Below the pieces are notes generated by a model, which was given only the letters and a program-made list of their open reading frames with translations, was not told the DNA's origin and made no database searches. The translations under genes were made by a program, and so were the position numbers. From Pseudonocardia humida (GTDB lineage Bacteria; Actinomycetota; Actinomycetes; Mycobacteriales; Pseudonocardiaceae): DNA of 64,000 bases. Positions within the stretch are counted from its first letter, which is position 1; each line of letters begins with the position of its first letter. The DNA lies in contig NZ_JAGSOV010000059.1 of the NCBI RefSeq assembly GCF_023898865.1, positions 1-64,000 on the forward strand, written 5' to 3'. Below are positions 17,654 to 24,887 of this stretch, in pieces.

Positions 17654-18768
17654 GCGGCCCGGCGCGGGGAGCGCTGGACGAGGTCGTGACCATCGAGGTG
17701 GCCTCGGCCCAGCCCTACCCGGTGCTGATCGGCCGGGGGGTGCGCGCCGAGCTCACCGCCACGGTGACCGGCCTCGGCGCGGCCAAGGCCCTGCTCGTGC
17801 ACCAGCCGCAGCTGGCCGGGGTGGCCGAGGCGGCCCGCGCCGAGCTGGTCGCGGCCGGGGTCGACGCGCACCGCGTCGAGATCCCCGAGGCCGAGGACGG
17901 CAAGGCGCTCGCGGTGGCCGGGTTCTGCTGGGAGGTCTGCGGCCGCGTCGGGCTCACCCGCCAGGACGTCGTCGTCTCGCTGGGCGGGGGCGCGGCCACC
18001 GACCTGGCCGGCTTCGTGGCCGCGACCTGGATGCGCGGCGTCCGGGTGGTGCACGTGCCGACCACGCTGCTGGCCATGGTCGACGCCGCGGTCGGCGGCA
18101 AGACCGGCATCAACACCGCGGCGGGCAAGAACCTGGTAGGCGCGTTCCACGAGCCGTCCGCCGTGCTGGTCGACCTGGCCGTGCTGGACACGCTGCCCCC
18201 CGCCGAGCTGGTCGCGGGCAGCGCGGAGATCGTCAAGACCGGGTTCATCGCCGACCCGGTGATCCTCGAGCTGATCGAGGCCGACCCGGGCGCGGCCCTG
18301 GACCCGGCGGCGCCGGTGCTGGCCGAGCTGGTGCGCCGCTCGATCCGGGTCAAGGCCGACGTGGTCGCGGCCGACCTGCGCGAGTCGCACCTGCGGGAGA
18401 TCCTCAACTACGGCCACACCCTCGCGCACGCCATCGAGCGCCGCGAGGAGTACCGGTGGCGCCACGGCGCGGCGGTCAGCGTGGGGCTGGTCTTCGCCGC
18501 GGAGCTCGCGCACGCCGCCGGCCGGCTGGACGCGGCCACGGCGCGGCGCCACCGCGGCGTGCTGACCTCACTGGGGCTCCCGGTCGGCTACCCGGCCGAG
18601 GCGTTCCCCGAGCTGCTCGAGTCGATGCGGGGCGACAAGAAGGCGCGCGCGGGCACCTTGCGCTTCGTCGTGCTGGACGGGCTGGCCGAGCCGGGCAGGC
18701 TGGAGGGCCCGGAACCGGAGCTGCTCGAGCGCGCCTACGCCGCCGTCGCCACCGGGGTGGCCGGGTGA
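17650..18768 (+). CDS. aroB: 3-dehydroquinate synthase
   Basis: Cyclises DAHP to 3-dehydroquinate with NAD and a divalent metal. 372 residues. Motifs are LGGGAATDLAGFVAATWMRG (NAD loop), VPTTLLAMVDAAVGGKTGIN, AGKNLVGAFHEP, ELVAGSAEIVKTG, and the metal-binding His segments LNYGHTLAHAIE and RWRHGAAVSVGL. It overlaps both aroK and aroQ by 4 bp, so the three are one translational unit. Confidence 0.97.
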   Translation: MSGPARGALDEVVTIEVASAQPYPVLIGRGVRAELTATVTGLGAAKALLVHQPQLAGVAEAARAELVAAGVDAHRVEIPEAEDGKALAVAGFCWEVCGRVGLTRQDVVVSLGGGAATDLAGFVAATWMRGVRVVHVPTTLLAMVDAAVGGKTGINTAAGKNLVGAFHEPSAVLVDLAVLDTLPPAELVAGSAEIVKTGFIADPVILELIEADPGAALDPAAPVLAELVRRSIRVKADVVAADLRESHLREILNYGHTLAHAIERREEYRWRHGAAVSVGLVFAAELAHAAGRLDAATARRHRGVLTSLGLPVGYPAEAFPELLESMRGDKKARAGTLRFVVLDGLAEPGRLEGPEPELLERAYAAVATGVAG

Positions 18769-19250
18769 GCGCCCAGGACGCCCAGGAGGCGCTGGCGGCC
18801 CAGCCGCGTCGGGTGCTGGTGCTCAACGGGCCCAACCTGGGTCGGCTGGGCCGCCGCGAGCCCGCCGTCTACGGCGCGACCACCCACGCCGACCTGGTCG
18901 CGCTGTGCGAGCGGGCCGGGGCCGAGCTGGGGCTGCTCGTGGAGGTGCGCCAGACCGACCACGAGGGCGAGATGATCGGCTGGCTGCACGAGGCCGCCGA
19001 CGCGTCGCTGCCGGTCGTGCTGAACGCGGGCGGCTGGACGCACACCTCGGTGGCCCTGCGCGACGCCTGCGCCCAGCGCACCGCCGACCTGGTCGAGGTG
19101 CACATCAGCAACGTGCACACCCGCGAGGAGTTCCGCCACCACTCCTACATCTCCGCGGTGGCCAGCGGGGTGATCGTCGGGCTGGGCGTGCCCGGCTACG
19201 CGCTGGCCCTGCGCTGGCTGGCCGAGCAGCCGCGGGCCGACCCGGCCTGA
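18765..19250 (+). CDS. aroQ: Type II 3-dehydroquinate dehydratase
   Basis: Dehydrates 3-dehydroquinate to 3-dehydroshikimate; dodecameric in known members. 161 residues. The catalytic lid NGPNLGRLGRREPAVYG supplies the Arg and Tyr; other motifs are QTDHEGEMIGWLHEA, LNAGGWTHTSVALRDA and EVHISNVHTREEFRHHSYIS with the catalytic His region. The GTG start overlaps the aroB stop. aroE, the next enzyme in the pathway, is not in this window. Confidence 0.96.
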   Translation: MSAQDAQEALAAQPRRVLVLNGPNLGRLGRREPAVYGATTHADLVALCERAGAELGLLVEVRQTDHEGEMIGWLHEAADASLPVVLNAGGWTHTSVALRDACAQRTADLVEVHISNVHTREEFRHHSYISAVASGVIVGLGVPGYALALRWLAEQPRADPA

Positions 19251-19285
19251 GCCGGCCCCACGGCGGCGCGGTCAGGTCAGCCAGG

Positions 19286-19573
19286 TCAGTACTGCTCGCG
19301 GCGCTCGACGCGCTGCTGCGGGTACTCCTCGCGCACGACCGGCTGCTCGTGCAGGGTGGGCTCGCGCACCACCCGCTGCTCGCGGACCACCGGCTGCTCC
19401 ACCGCGGGCCGGCTGCGCCGCATGAGCGACAGGCTCACCACCAGCCCGACCACACCGACGGCGGCGAGGATCCAGCCCACCAGGGCCAGGTCGACGCCGC
19501 TGATGATGTCGTCGACGGCCAGCGCGAGGACCAAACCCACCGCGATCAGGCCGATGCTCGATCCGATTCTCAT
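19286..19573 (-). CDS. DUF6458-like two-helix membrane protein
   Basis: 95 residues starting MRIGSSIGLIAVGLVLALAV. Two hydrophobic helices lie at about 6-22 and 28-50, separated by DDIISGVDL, and then SLMRRSR. This is the DUF6458 pattern common in actinobacteria. The hydrophilic C-terminus carries imperfect repeats of Val-Val-Arg-Glu (QPVVREQRVVREPTLHEQ). Function unknown. It converges on aroQ and diverges from the M24 peptidase gene. Confidence 0.85.
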   Translation of the reverse strand: MRIGSSIGLIAVGLVLALAVDDIISGVDLALVGWILAAVGVVGLVVSLSLMRRSRPAVEQPVVREQRVVREPTLHEQPVVREEYPQQRVERREQY

Positions 19574-19655
19574 GGGCACGATTACCCGGACCCGGCCGGT
19601 CGAACACATGCGGCGACCGCGACGGCGGGAAGGCGCCCGGGACGGTGCGGGGACG

Positions 19656-19661
19656 TACGGT
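19656..19661 (+). promoter_or_regulatory. -10 box before the M24 peptidase gene
   Basis: TACGGT ends 6 nt before the ATG at 19668, consistent with a leaderless mRNA or with a start a base or two upstream. Confidence 0.45.
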
Positions 19662-19667
19662 GGGGAG

Positions 19668-20753
19668 ATGTTCGCGAGCCGCCGCGCGGCGCTGCGCCGG
19701 GCCATGGAACCGGAGGGCGTGGACGCCCTGCTGGTCACCGACCTGGTGAACGTCCGCTACCTGACCGGCTTCACCGGCTCCAACGCCGCGTTGCTGGTGC
19801 ACGCGGAAGGCGAGGCAGGCAGCCGGTTCTGCACCGACGGGCGCTACCGCGAGCAGTCCGCCGTCGAGGTGCCCGACCTGGCGCGCCTGGAGGACCGGGC
19901 CTGCGCGCTGCGGCTGGCCGCCGACGCGGGCGGCGGCGGTGTCGACCGGCTGGGCTTCGAGTCCGACGCGGTGACGGTCGACGCCCACTCGGCCCTCGTC
20001 GACGCCGCGGGCCCGGCGCGCCTGCACCGCGCGCCCGGTCTGGTGCAGCGGCTGCGCGCGGTCAAGGACGACTCCGAGATCGCCGCGCTGCGCGCCGCCT
20101 GCGCCGCCGCCGACGCCGCGCTGGCCGATCTCGTCGCCGCGGGCGGCCTCGCGCCGGGGCGCACCGAGGTCGAGGTCGCGCTCGACCTGGAGAACCGCAT
20201 GCGCGGGCACGGCGCGCAGGGCCCCTCGTTCGACACGATCGTGGCCACCGGGGCGAACTCGGCCGTGCCCCACCACCGCCCGACCGCGGCCGTGCTGGCC
20301 GCGGGCGACCTGCTCAAGCTCGACTTCGGCGCGCTGGTCGAGGGCTACCACTCCGACATGACGCGCACCTTCGTGCTCGGTCGGGCCGCCGACTGGCAGC
20401 GCGAGCTGTACGCGCTGGTGGCGCGGGCCCAGGCCGCGGGCACGGCCGCGCTCGCTCCGGGCGCTGCCGTGTCCGCCGTGGACGAGGCGGCCCGGTCGGT
20501 CGTGCGCGACGCGGGCCGGGGCGAGCAGTTCCTGCACGGCCTGGGCCACGGCGTCGGACTGCAGATCCACGAGGCGCCCGCGCTCGCCGCGTCCGGCGCG
20601 GGCACCCTGGCCGCCGGCATGACCGTCACGGTCGAGCCGGGGGTCTACCTGGCCGGGCGCGGCGGGGTGCGGATCGAGGACACCCTGGTCGTCGCCGACG
20701 GCGCCGCCGCCGACCTGCTCACCCTGACCACCAAGGAGCTCGTCGAGGTCTGA
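19668..20753 (+). CDS. M24-family Xaa-Pro aminopeptidase / dipeptidase
   Basis: 361 residues. The N-terminal creatinase-like domain contains VDALLVTDLVNVRYLTGFTG. The C-terminal pita-bread metallopeptidase domain carries the five metal ligands in the segments LLKLDFGALVEGYHSDMTRT (two Asp), GHGVGLQIHEAP (His), TVEPGVYLAG (Glu) and VRIEDTLVV (Glu). It releases the N-terminal residue from peptides with proline in second place. The location directly before efp is conserved in actinobacteria; efp has its own promoter about 130 bp upstream of its start. Confidence 0.93.
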   Translation: MFASRRAALRRAMEPEGVDALLVTDLVNVRYLTGFTGSNAALLVHAEGEAGSRFCTDGRYREQSAVEVPDLARLEDRACALRLAADAGGGGVDRLGFESDAVTVDAHSALVDAAGPARLHRAPGLVQRLRAVKDDSEIAALRAACAAADAALADLVAAGGLAPGRTEVEVALDLENRMRGHGAQGPSFDTIVATGANSAVPHHRPTAAVLAAGDLLKLDFGALVEGYHSDMTRTFVLGRAADWQRELYALVARAQAAGTAALAPGAAVSAVDEAARSVVRDAGRGEQFLHGLGHGVGLQIHEAPALAASGAGTLAAGMTVTVEPGVYLAGRGGVRIEDTLVVADGAAADLLTLTTKELVEV

Positions 20754-20810
20754 GGCGCCCCCGGGTGGGCCGTCGGCCCCGGGCGGCGCGGGTCGCGGAC
20801 GCCGAGGCGG

Positions 20811-20816
20811 TACCCT
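20811..20816 (+). promoter_or_regulatory. Candidate efp promoter -10 box
   Basis: TACCCT in the 191-bp gap before efp fits TANNNT and would give a 5' leader of about 120 nt before GTG 20945. Confidence 0.4.
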
Positions 20817-20944
20817 GGGGCACGGACGAGCGCGCCGCAGCGGCGCCGCTCACGAGCACACCCGGCGCCCACCGAGCCACCGGCATCCCGACCGCCGGAC
20901 GCCGGCCCACCCGCGCCCCGCACAGACCCAGGAGACACCCGCAC

Positions 20945-21508
20945 GTGGCCACCACGAACGACCTGAAGAACGGCTTGGTGCTGAACCTGGACGGCCAGCT
21001 GTGGTCGGTCACCGCGTTCCAGCACGTCAAGCCGGGCAAGGGCGGCGCATTCGTGCGCACCACCCTGAAGAACGTGATGACCGGGAAGGTCGTCGACAAG
21101 ACCTTCAACGCCGGCACCAAGGTCGACACCGCGGTCGTCGACCGCCGCGACATGACCTACCTCTACCGCGACGGCTCCGACTTCGTCTTCATGGACGGCG
21201 ACACCTACGACCAGATCCCGATCCCGGAGGCCACGGTCGGCTCCGCGGCCGACTACCTCCTGGAGAACCAGGTCGCGATGGTGGCGCTGCACGAGGGCGT
21301 GCCGCTGTACGTGGAGCTGCCGGCCTCGGTGGAGCTGCTGGTCTCGCACACCGACCCCGGCCTGCAGGGCGACCGGTCCACCGGTGGCACCAAGCCCGCC
21401 ACCCTGGAGACGGGCGCCGAGGTCCAGGTGCCGCTGTTCCTGAGCACCGGCGAGAAGATCAAGGTCGACACGCGCGACGGCCGCTACCTGGGCCGCGTCT
21501 CCAACTGA
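20945..21508 (+). CDS. efp: Translation elongation factor P
   Basis: Relieves ribosomes stalled at polyproline stretches. 187 residues with the three beta-barrel domains. The tip loop that contacts the P-site tRNA is HVKPGKGGAFVRT (about residue 29); its Lys is the usual target residue. VELLVSHTDPGLQGDRSTGG and the C-terminal GEKIKVDTRDGRYLGRV signature are intact. GTG start with AGGAGACACC upstream. The stop overlaps nusB (TGATG). Confidence 0.98.
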   Translation: MATTNDLKNGLVLNLDGQLWSVTAFQHVKPGKGGAFVRTTLKNVMTGKVVDKTFNAGTKVDTAVVDRRDMTYLYRDGSDFVFMDGDTYDQIPIPEATVGSAADYLLENQVAMVALHEGVPLYVELPASVELLVSHTDPGLQGDRSTGGTKPATLETGAEVQVPLFLSTGEKIKVDTRDGRYLGRVSN

Positions 21509-21930
21509 TGATCAGAGCTCGGACGAAGGCCCGGAAACGGGCGCTCGACATCCTCTTCGAGTCCGAGGCCCGCGGCGACGACCCGCTGGTCGTGCTCGAC
21601 CAGCGGCGCTCCACCGACGACGCCCCACCGGTGTCGGACTACGCGGCGATGCTGGTGCGCGGGGTGGTCGAGTACCGGGAGCGGATCGACCAGCTGCTCG
21701 CCGAGCACGCCGAGGGCTGGACCGTGGCCCGCATGCCCGCGGTCGACCGGACCCTGCTGAGGATCGGCGTGTTCGAGCTGCTGTGGGTCGACGAGATCGA
21801 CGACCCGGTGGCCATCACCGAGGCGGTGGAGCTGGCCCGGTCGCTGTCCACGGACGACAGCCCGCGCTTCCTCAACGGCGTGCTCGGCCGGATCTCCGAC
21901 ATCGCCGAGCACCTGCGGGCCACCCGCTGA
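21508..21930 (+). CDS. nusB: Transcription antitermination protein NusB
   Basis: 140 residues, all-helical RNA-binding protein that joins NusE/S10 at rRNA boxA. Motifs are RTKARKRALDILFESEARG, VRGVVEYRERIDQLL, RMPAVDRTLLRIGVFELLW, VAITEAVELARSLSTDDSP and RFLNGVLGRI. Translationally coupled to efp by TGATG. Followed by a strong hairpin and convergent bldD. Confidence 0.97.
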   Translation: MIRARTKARKRALDILFESEARGDDPLVVLDQRRSTDDAPPVSDYAAMLVRGVVEYRERIDQLLAEHAEGWTVARMPAVDRTLLRIGVFELLWVDEIDDPVAITEAVELARSLSTDDSPRFLNGVLGRISDIAEHLRATR

Positions 21931-22014
21931 CGGTCCCGGGCCGGTCCGGGCCGTCGTGCGCCCGGGTGTCCGATTCCACCGATCGTCCACGATCGGGACC
22001 CATCCTTCGGGTCA

Positions 22015-22043
22015 GGCCGGTCCGCGTCTCCCGCGGACCGGCC
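22015..22043. terminator. Bidirectional hairpin terminator, nusB/bldD
   Basis: A perfect 12-bp stem (GGCCGGTCCGCG and its complement) with a 5-nt loop lies between the nusB and bldD stop codons. There is no T tract, as usual in this GC range. A second small dyad, CCGATCGT-CC-ACGATCGG, lies just upstream. Confidence 0.75.
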
Positions 22044-22051
22044 CTGCCGGC

Positions 22052-22534
22052 TCAGCCCGCCGGCCGGGCCTCGGGGGGCAGCACGCCCCAGTTGATCAGC
22101 TGGTCGGTCAGCTCGCCGGGCGTCATGTCGTAGATGATCGACAGCGACCGCAGGTCCTCGGCGCGGATGCTGAGCACCTTGCCGTTGTAGTCGCCGCGCT
22201 GGCTCTGGATGGCCGCGGCGTACCGGGCGAGCGGGCCCACCTTGTCCGCAGGTAGCTGCTGCAGGCGCTCCAGGTTGATCACGATCTTGGTGGCCGGCTC
22301 GGATCCGGACGGGACGCGGCCCTCGGGCAGCAGCTCGGCCACCGGGACGCCGTAGAAGTCGGCCAGCTCGGCGAGCTTCTGCACGGTGACCGCGCGATCG
22401 CCGCGCTCGTAGGAGCCCACGACGACCGCCTTCCAGCGGCCGCCCGACTTCTGCTCGACGCCGTGCAGCGACAAGCCCTGCTGCTGCCGGATGGCGCGGA
22501 GCTTTCCGCCGAGCGCCTTGGCGTAGTCGCCCAT
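22052..22534 (-). CDS. bldD: BldD-type developmental master regulator
   Basis: 160 residues. The N-terminal XRE-type HTH (about 8-70) contains KLRAIRQQQGLSLHGVEQKS and WKAVVVGSYERGDRAVTV, very close to Streptomyces BldD. The C-terminal domain keeps the cyclic-di-GMP signature RxD-x8-RxxD: Arg113, Asp115, Arg124 and Asp127 in QRGDYNGKVLSIRAEDL. In Streptomyces, tetrameric c-di-GMP bridges two BldD monomers and represses sporulation genes. The same chemistry is predicted here, although the targets are unknown. Its position opposite nusB and beside pyrR matches the Streptomyces gene order. The long upstream interval is the likely control region. Confidence 0.95.
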   Translation of the reverse strand: MGDYAKALGGKLRAIRQQQGLSLHGVEQKSGGRWKAVVVGSYERGDRAVTVQKLAELADFYGVPVAELLPEGRVPSGSEPATKIVINLERLQQLPADKVGPLARYAAAIQSQRGDYNGKVLSIRAEDLRSLSIIYDMTPGELTDQLINWGVLPPEARPAG

Positions 22535-22694
22535 GTGGCGATCTCCTCACTTACGTCCTGTCGGTCGAGGACCGACCTCATGCGTCGCTACTTCGGTACT
22601 GCGGTGTGCCCCGGGGCGGTGCCGTCTTCGCCGACCGCACCGGTCGGTTCTCGTGGTGGGGTCGTGCTCAGGGGGGATGGTCGGGGGGTCTTGG

Positions 22695-22761
22695 TCGGGC
22701 GTCCAGTCGGGCGTCCAGGTCGATTCGTACTGGTTCGTACAACTTCGTACAGCATCTGTAC
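22695..22761. repeat. 12-bp direct repeat and 10-bp-phased TTCGTAC array
   Basis: TCGGGCGTCCAG occurs twice back to back (22695-22706 and 22707-22718). It is followed by TTCGTAC at 22724, 22734 and 22744, exactly one helical turn apart, and a related TCTGTAC at 22755. Repeats on one face of the helix are typical of cooperative operator sites. The bound protein is unknown. Confidence 0.8.
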
Positions 22762-23267
22762 TACATCGGTGCGATCTGGCCGCCGCATCGGTACTGCAAT
22801 GCCACTTCCGTGGATCCACCGCTCCGGTCGGACCGGTGGCCGAACGGGCCGGTCGTGCGGAGGAGTTCGGCGGTGCCCGGGCCGGCCCTGTGGACCGCTC
22901 CCGACGCCGTTCTCCCCGCATCGTCGCCGGCCCGGAACTGGGGTCGATTTCGATACGGAGAGTAATCTTGCGCTTGCTCTGCCCATCGGTCAAGTCACCC
23001 CCGTACCTAGATCACTCGAACGGCTGATCGACACTGTCCGGTCAGGCGTTACGTCGTGCAGGTGAGGGCCTTGCGATCGATGATGGTATGCGCGGTGAGG
23101 CACCTGGGGTACGAGTGGGGGGCGCCGAAGTTCGACGCGGTGTGACATCCGCGATGGATGGCGGTCGGGTGCGGGGGGCTCGCTGATAGCGTCGCGCCGT
23201 CGGCGTGTCGCGCCCGCTGCGGAGGCGGGCACCCGCGCCGGGCCGATCTCGGTCGGTGATGATTCCT

Positions 23268-23299
23268 TTAAGGGCCCGTCCGGTGAGGCGGGGAAGGAG
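23268..23299 (+). promoter_or_regulatory. PyrR-binding RNA element overlapping the pyrR ribosome site
   Basis: The leader reads CCCGTCCGGTGAGGCGGG just before GAAGGAG. GTCCGGTGAGGC (23278-23289) matches the known PyrR recognition loop consensus (GUCC-N-G-N-GAGG), and the flanking CCCG/CGGG can form the stem. Because the 3' arm abuts AAGGAG (23294-23299), bound PyrR-UMP would be expected to block translation initiation rather than drive a terminator. Confidence 0.72.
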
Positions 23300-23305
23300 T
23301 GACTC

Positions 23306-23914
23306 GTGGCGGACGACCGCCGCGGGGACGTGACCGGCGCGAGCCCTCCCTCCCGGGAGCTGCTCAGCGCGGCCGACGTGTCCCGCACCATCGCGCGCAT
23401 GGCGCACCAGATCATCGAGAAGACCGCGGGGGCGCGCGACGTCGTGCTGATCGGGGTGCCCACCCGCGGGTCCGTGCTGGCCGCCCGCCTGGCCGCGGCC
23501 ATCGGGGACTTCGGGGGGTCGGCGCCCGCGGTGGGCTCGGTCGACCCCACCCTCTACCGCGACGACCTGCGCCGCCGTCCGGCCCGCCCGCTGGCCGGCA
23601 CCACGCTGCCCGACGTCGGGCTGGACGACGCGCTGGTCGTGCTGGTCGACGACGTGCTGATGTCGGGCCGGACGGTGCGCGCCGCCCTCGACGCGCTCGG
23701 CGACCACGGCCGCCCGCGGGCGGTGCAGCTCGCCGTGCTGGTCGACCGCGGGCACCGCGAGCTGCCCATCCGCGCCGACTACGTGGGCAAGAACGTGCCC
23801 AGCGCGCGCGACGAGCAGGTGCTGGTGCTGCTGGCCGAGGCCGACGGCCGCGACGGCGTGCTGCTGCGCCGCGGTGCGGGCGCGCCCCGGCCCGAGCAGG
23901 GCGGTGCCGGGTGA
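23306..23914 (+). CDS. pyrR: Bifunctional pyr operon regulator / uracil phosphoribosyltransferase
   Basis: 202 residues of the PRTase fold. The PRPP-binding motif is VVLVDDVLMSGRTVRAALDA (about 112), preceded by GVPTRGSVLAARLA and the flexible-loop segment. PyrR senses UMP/UTP, binds pyr mRNA and lowers expression of the operon. Its RNA target is visible directly upstream of its own start, so it probably autoregulates. GTG 23306 has AAGGAG 6 nt upstream. The C-terminus has a short extra Gly/Arg tail. The stop overlaps pyrB (GTGA). Confidence 0.96.
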   Translation: MADDRRGDVTGASPPSRELLSAADVSRTIARMAHQIIEKTAGARDVVLIGVPTRGSVLAARLAAAIGDFGGSAPAVGSVDPTLYRDDLRRRPARPLAGTTLPDVGLDDALVVLVDDVLMSGRTVRAALDALGDHGRPRAVQLAVLVDRGHRELPIRADYVGKNVPSARDEQVLVLLAEADGRDGVLLRRGAGAPRPEQGGAG

Positions 23915-24855
23915 AGCACCTCCTGTCGGTCACCGACCTGGACGCCGCCGCGGCGACCGGCCTGCTGGACACCTCCGACCGGCTCAAGCAGGCGCTGCTG
24001 GGCCGCGAGGTCCGCAAGCTGCCCACGCTGCGCGGCCGCACGGTGATCACGATGTTCTACGAGAACTCCACCCGCACCCGGGTGTCGTTCGAGATCGCCG
24101 GCAAGTGGATGAGCGCGGACACCGTGAACGTGAGCGCCTCGGGCTCGTCGGTGTCGAAGGGCGAGTCGCTGCGCGACACCGCGCTGACCCTCTCGGCGAT
24201 GGGCGCCGACTGCGTCGTGGTGCGCCACCCGGCCTCCGGGGCGGCGCACCGGCTGGCCGCGTGGATCGACCGCGACGCCGCGGCCACCGGCACCCACACC
24301 GCGATCGTCAACGCCGGCGACGGCACCCACGAGCACCCCACCCAGGCCCTGCTGGACGCGGCCACCCTGCGCGAGCGGCTGGGCTCGATCGCCGGTCGGC
24401 GGATCGGCATCGTCGGCGACGTGCTGCACAGCCGCGTGGCCCGGTCGAACGTGTTCCTGCTGGCCACGCTGGGCGCCGAGGTCGTGCTGGTGGCCCCGCC
24501 GACGCTGCTGCCGGTGGGGGTGCAGCAGTGGCCGTGCCGGGTCGGCCCCGACCTGGACGCCGAGCTGCCCGGGCTGGACGCGGTGATGATGCTGCGGGTG
24601 CAGGCCGAGCGGATGCACGGCACGTTCTTCCCGTCCGCACGGGAGTACGCCATCGGCTACGGCCTGTCGACCGCGCGGGCCGCGCTGCTGCCCGAGCACG
24701 CCGTGGTGCTGCACCCGGGCCCGATGGTGCGCGGCATGGAGATCGCGCCCGCGGTCGCCGACGGGCCCCGCTCGGCGGTGCTGGCGCAGGTGTCCAACGG
24801 GGTGCACATCCGGATGGCCGTGCTCTACCACCTGCTGGCCGGAGCCCCCCAGTGA
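23911..24855 (+). CDS. pyrB: Aspartate carbamoyltransferase catalytic subunit
   Basis: Joins carbamoyl phosphate and aspartate. About 314 residues beginning MKHLLSVTDLDAAAATGLLD. The carbamoyl-phosphate loop FYENSTRTRVSFE, DGTHEHPTQALLDA, the aspartate-side VMMLRVQAERMHGTFFP and VVLHPGPMVRGMEI are intact. No pyrI regulatory chain is present, the normal actinobacterial state. Both ends overlap neighbours by 4 bp. Confidence 0.97.
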   Translation: MKHLLSVTDLDAAAATGLLDTSDRLKQALLGREVRKLPTLRGRTVITMFYENSTRTRVSFEIAGKWMSADTVNVSASGSSVSKGESLRDTALTLSAMGADCVVVRHPASGAAHRLAAWIDRDAAATGTHTAIVNAGDGTHEHPTQALLDAATLRERLGSIAGRRIGIVGDVLHSRVARSNVFLLATLGAEVVLVAPPTLLPVGVQQWPCRVGPDLDAELPGLDAVMMLRVQAERMHGTFFPSAREYAIGYGLSTARAALLPEHAVVLHPGPMVRGMEIAPAVADGPRSAVLAQVSNGVHIRMAVLYHLLAGAPQ

Positions 24856-24887
24856 GCCGCCCCGCGATCGACCCCCAGAAGGAGCAC

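Larger units (their letters stand above)
22535..23305. promoter_or_regulatory. Long divergent regulatory interval, bldD to pyrR
   Basis: About 770 bp with no convincing gene; several overlapping reading frames exist on both strands, but none has a ribosome site and codon bias together. GC is visibly lower at 22720-22800 and 22960-23060. It holds the direct repeats at 22695-22761 and, at the right end, a TAGCGT box near 23186 and the PyrR-binding element that overlaps the pyrR ribosome site. Confidence 0.6.

Noticed and set aside
22547..22993. 148-codon minus-strand frame upstream of bldD, and overlapping plus-strand frames at 22606-22965
   Set aside because: No good ribosome site, Arg/Thr/Pro-biased composition without third-position GC preference, and several mutually overlapping frames; more likely non-coding control DNA.
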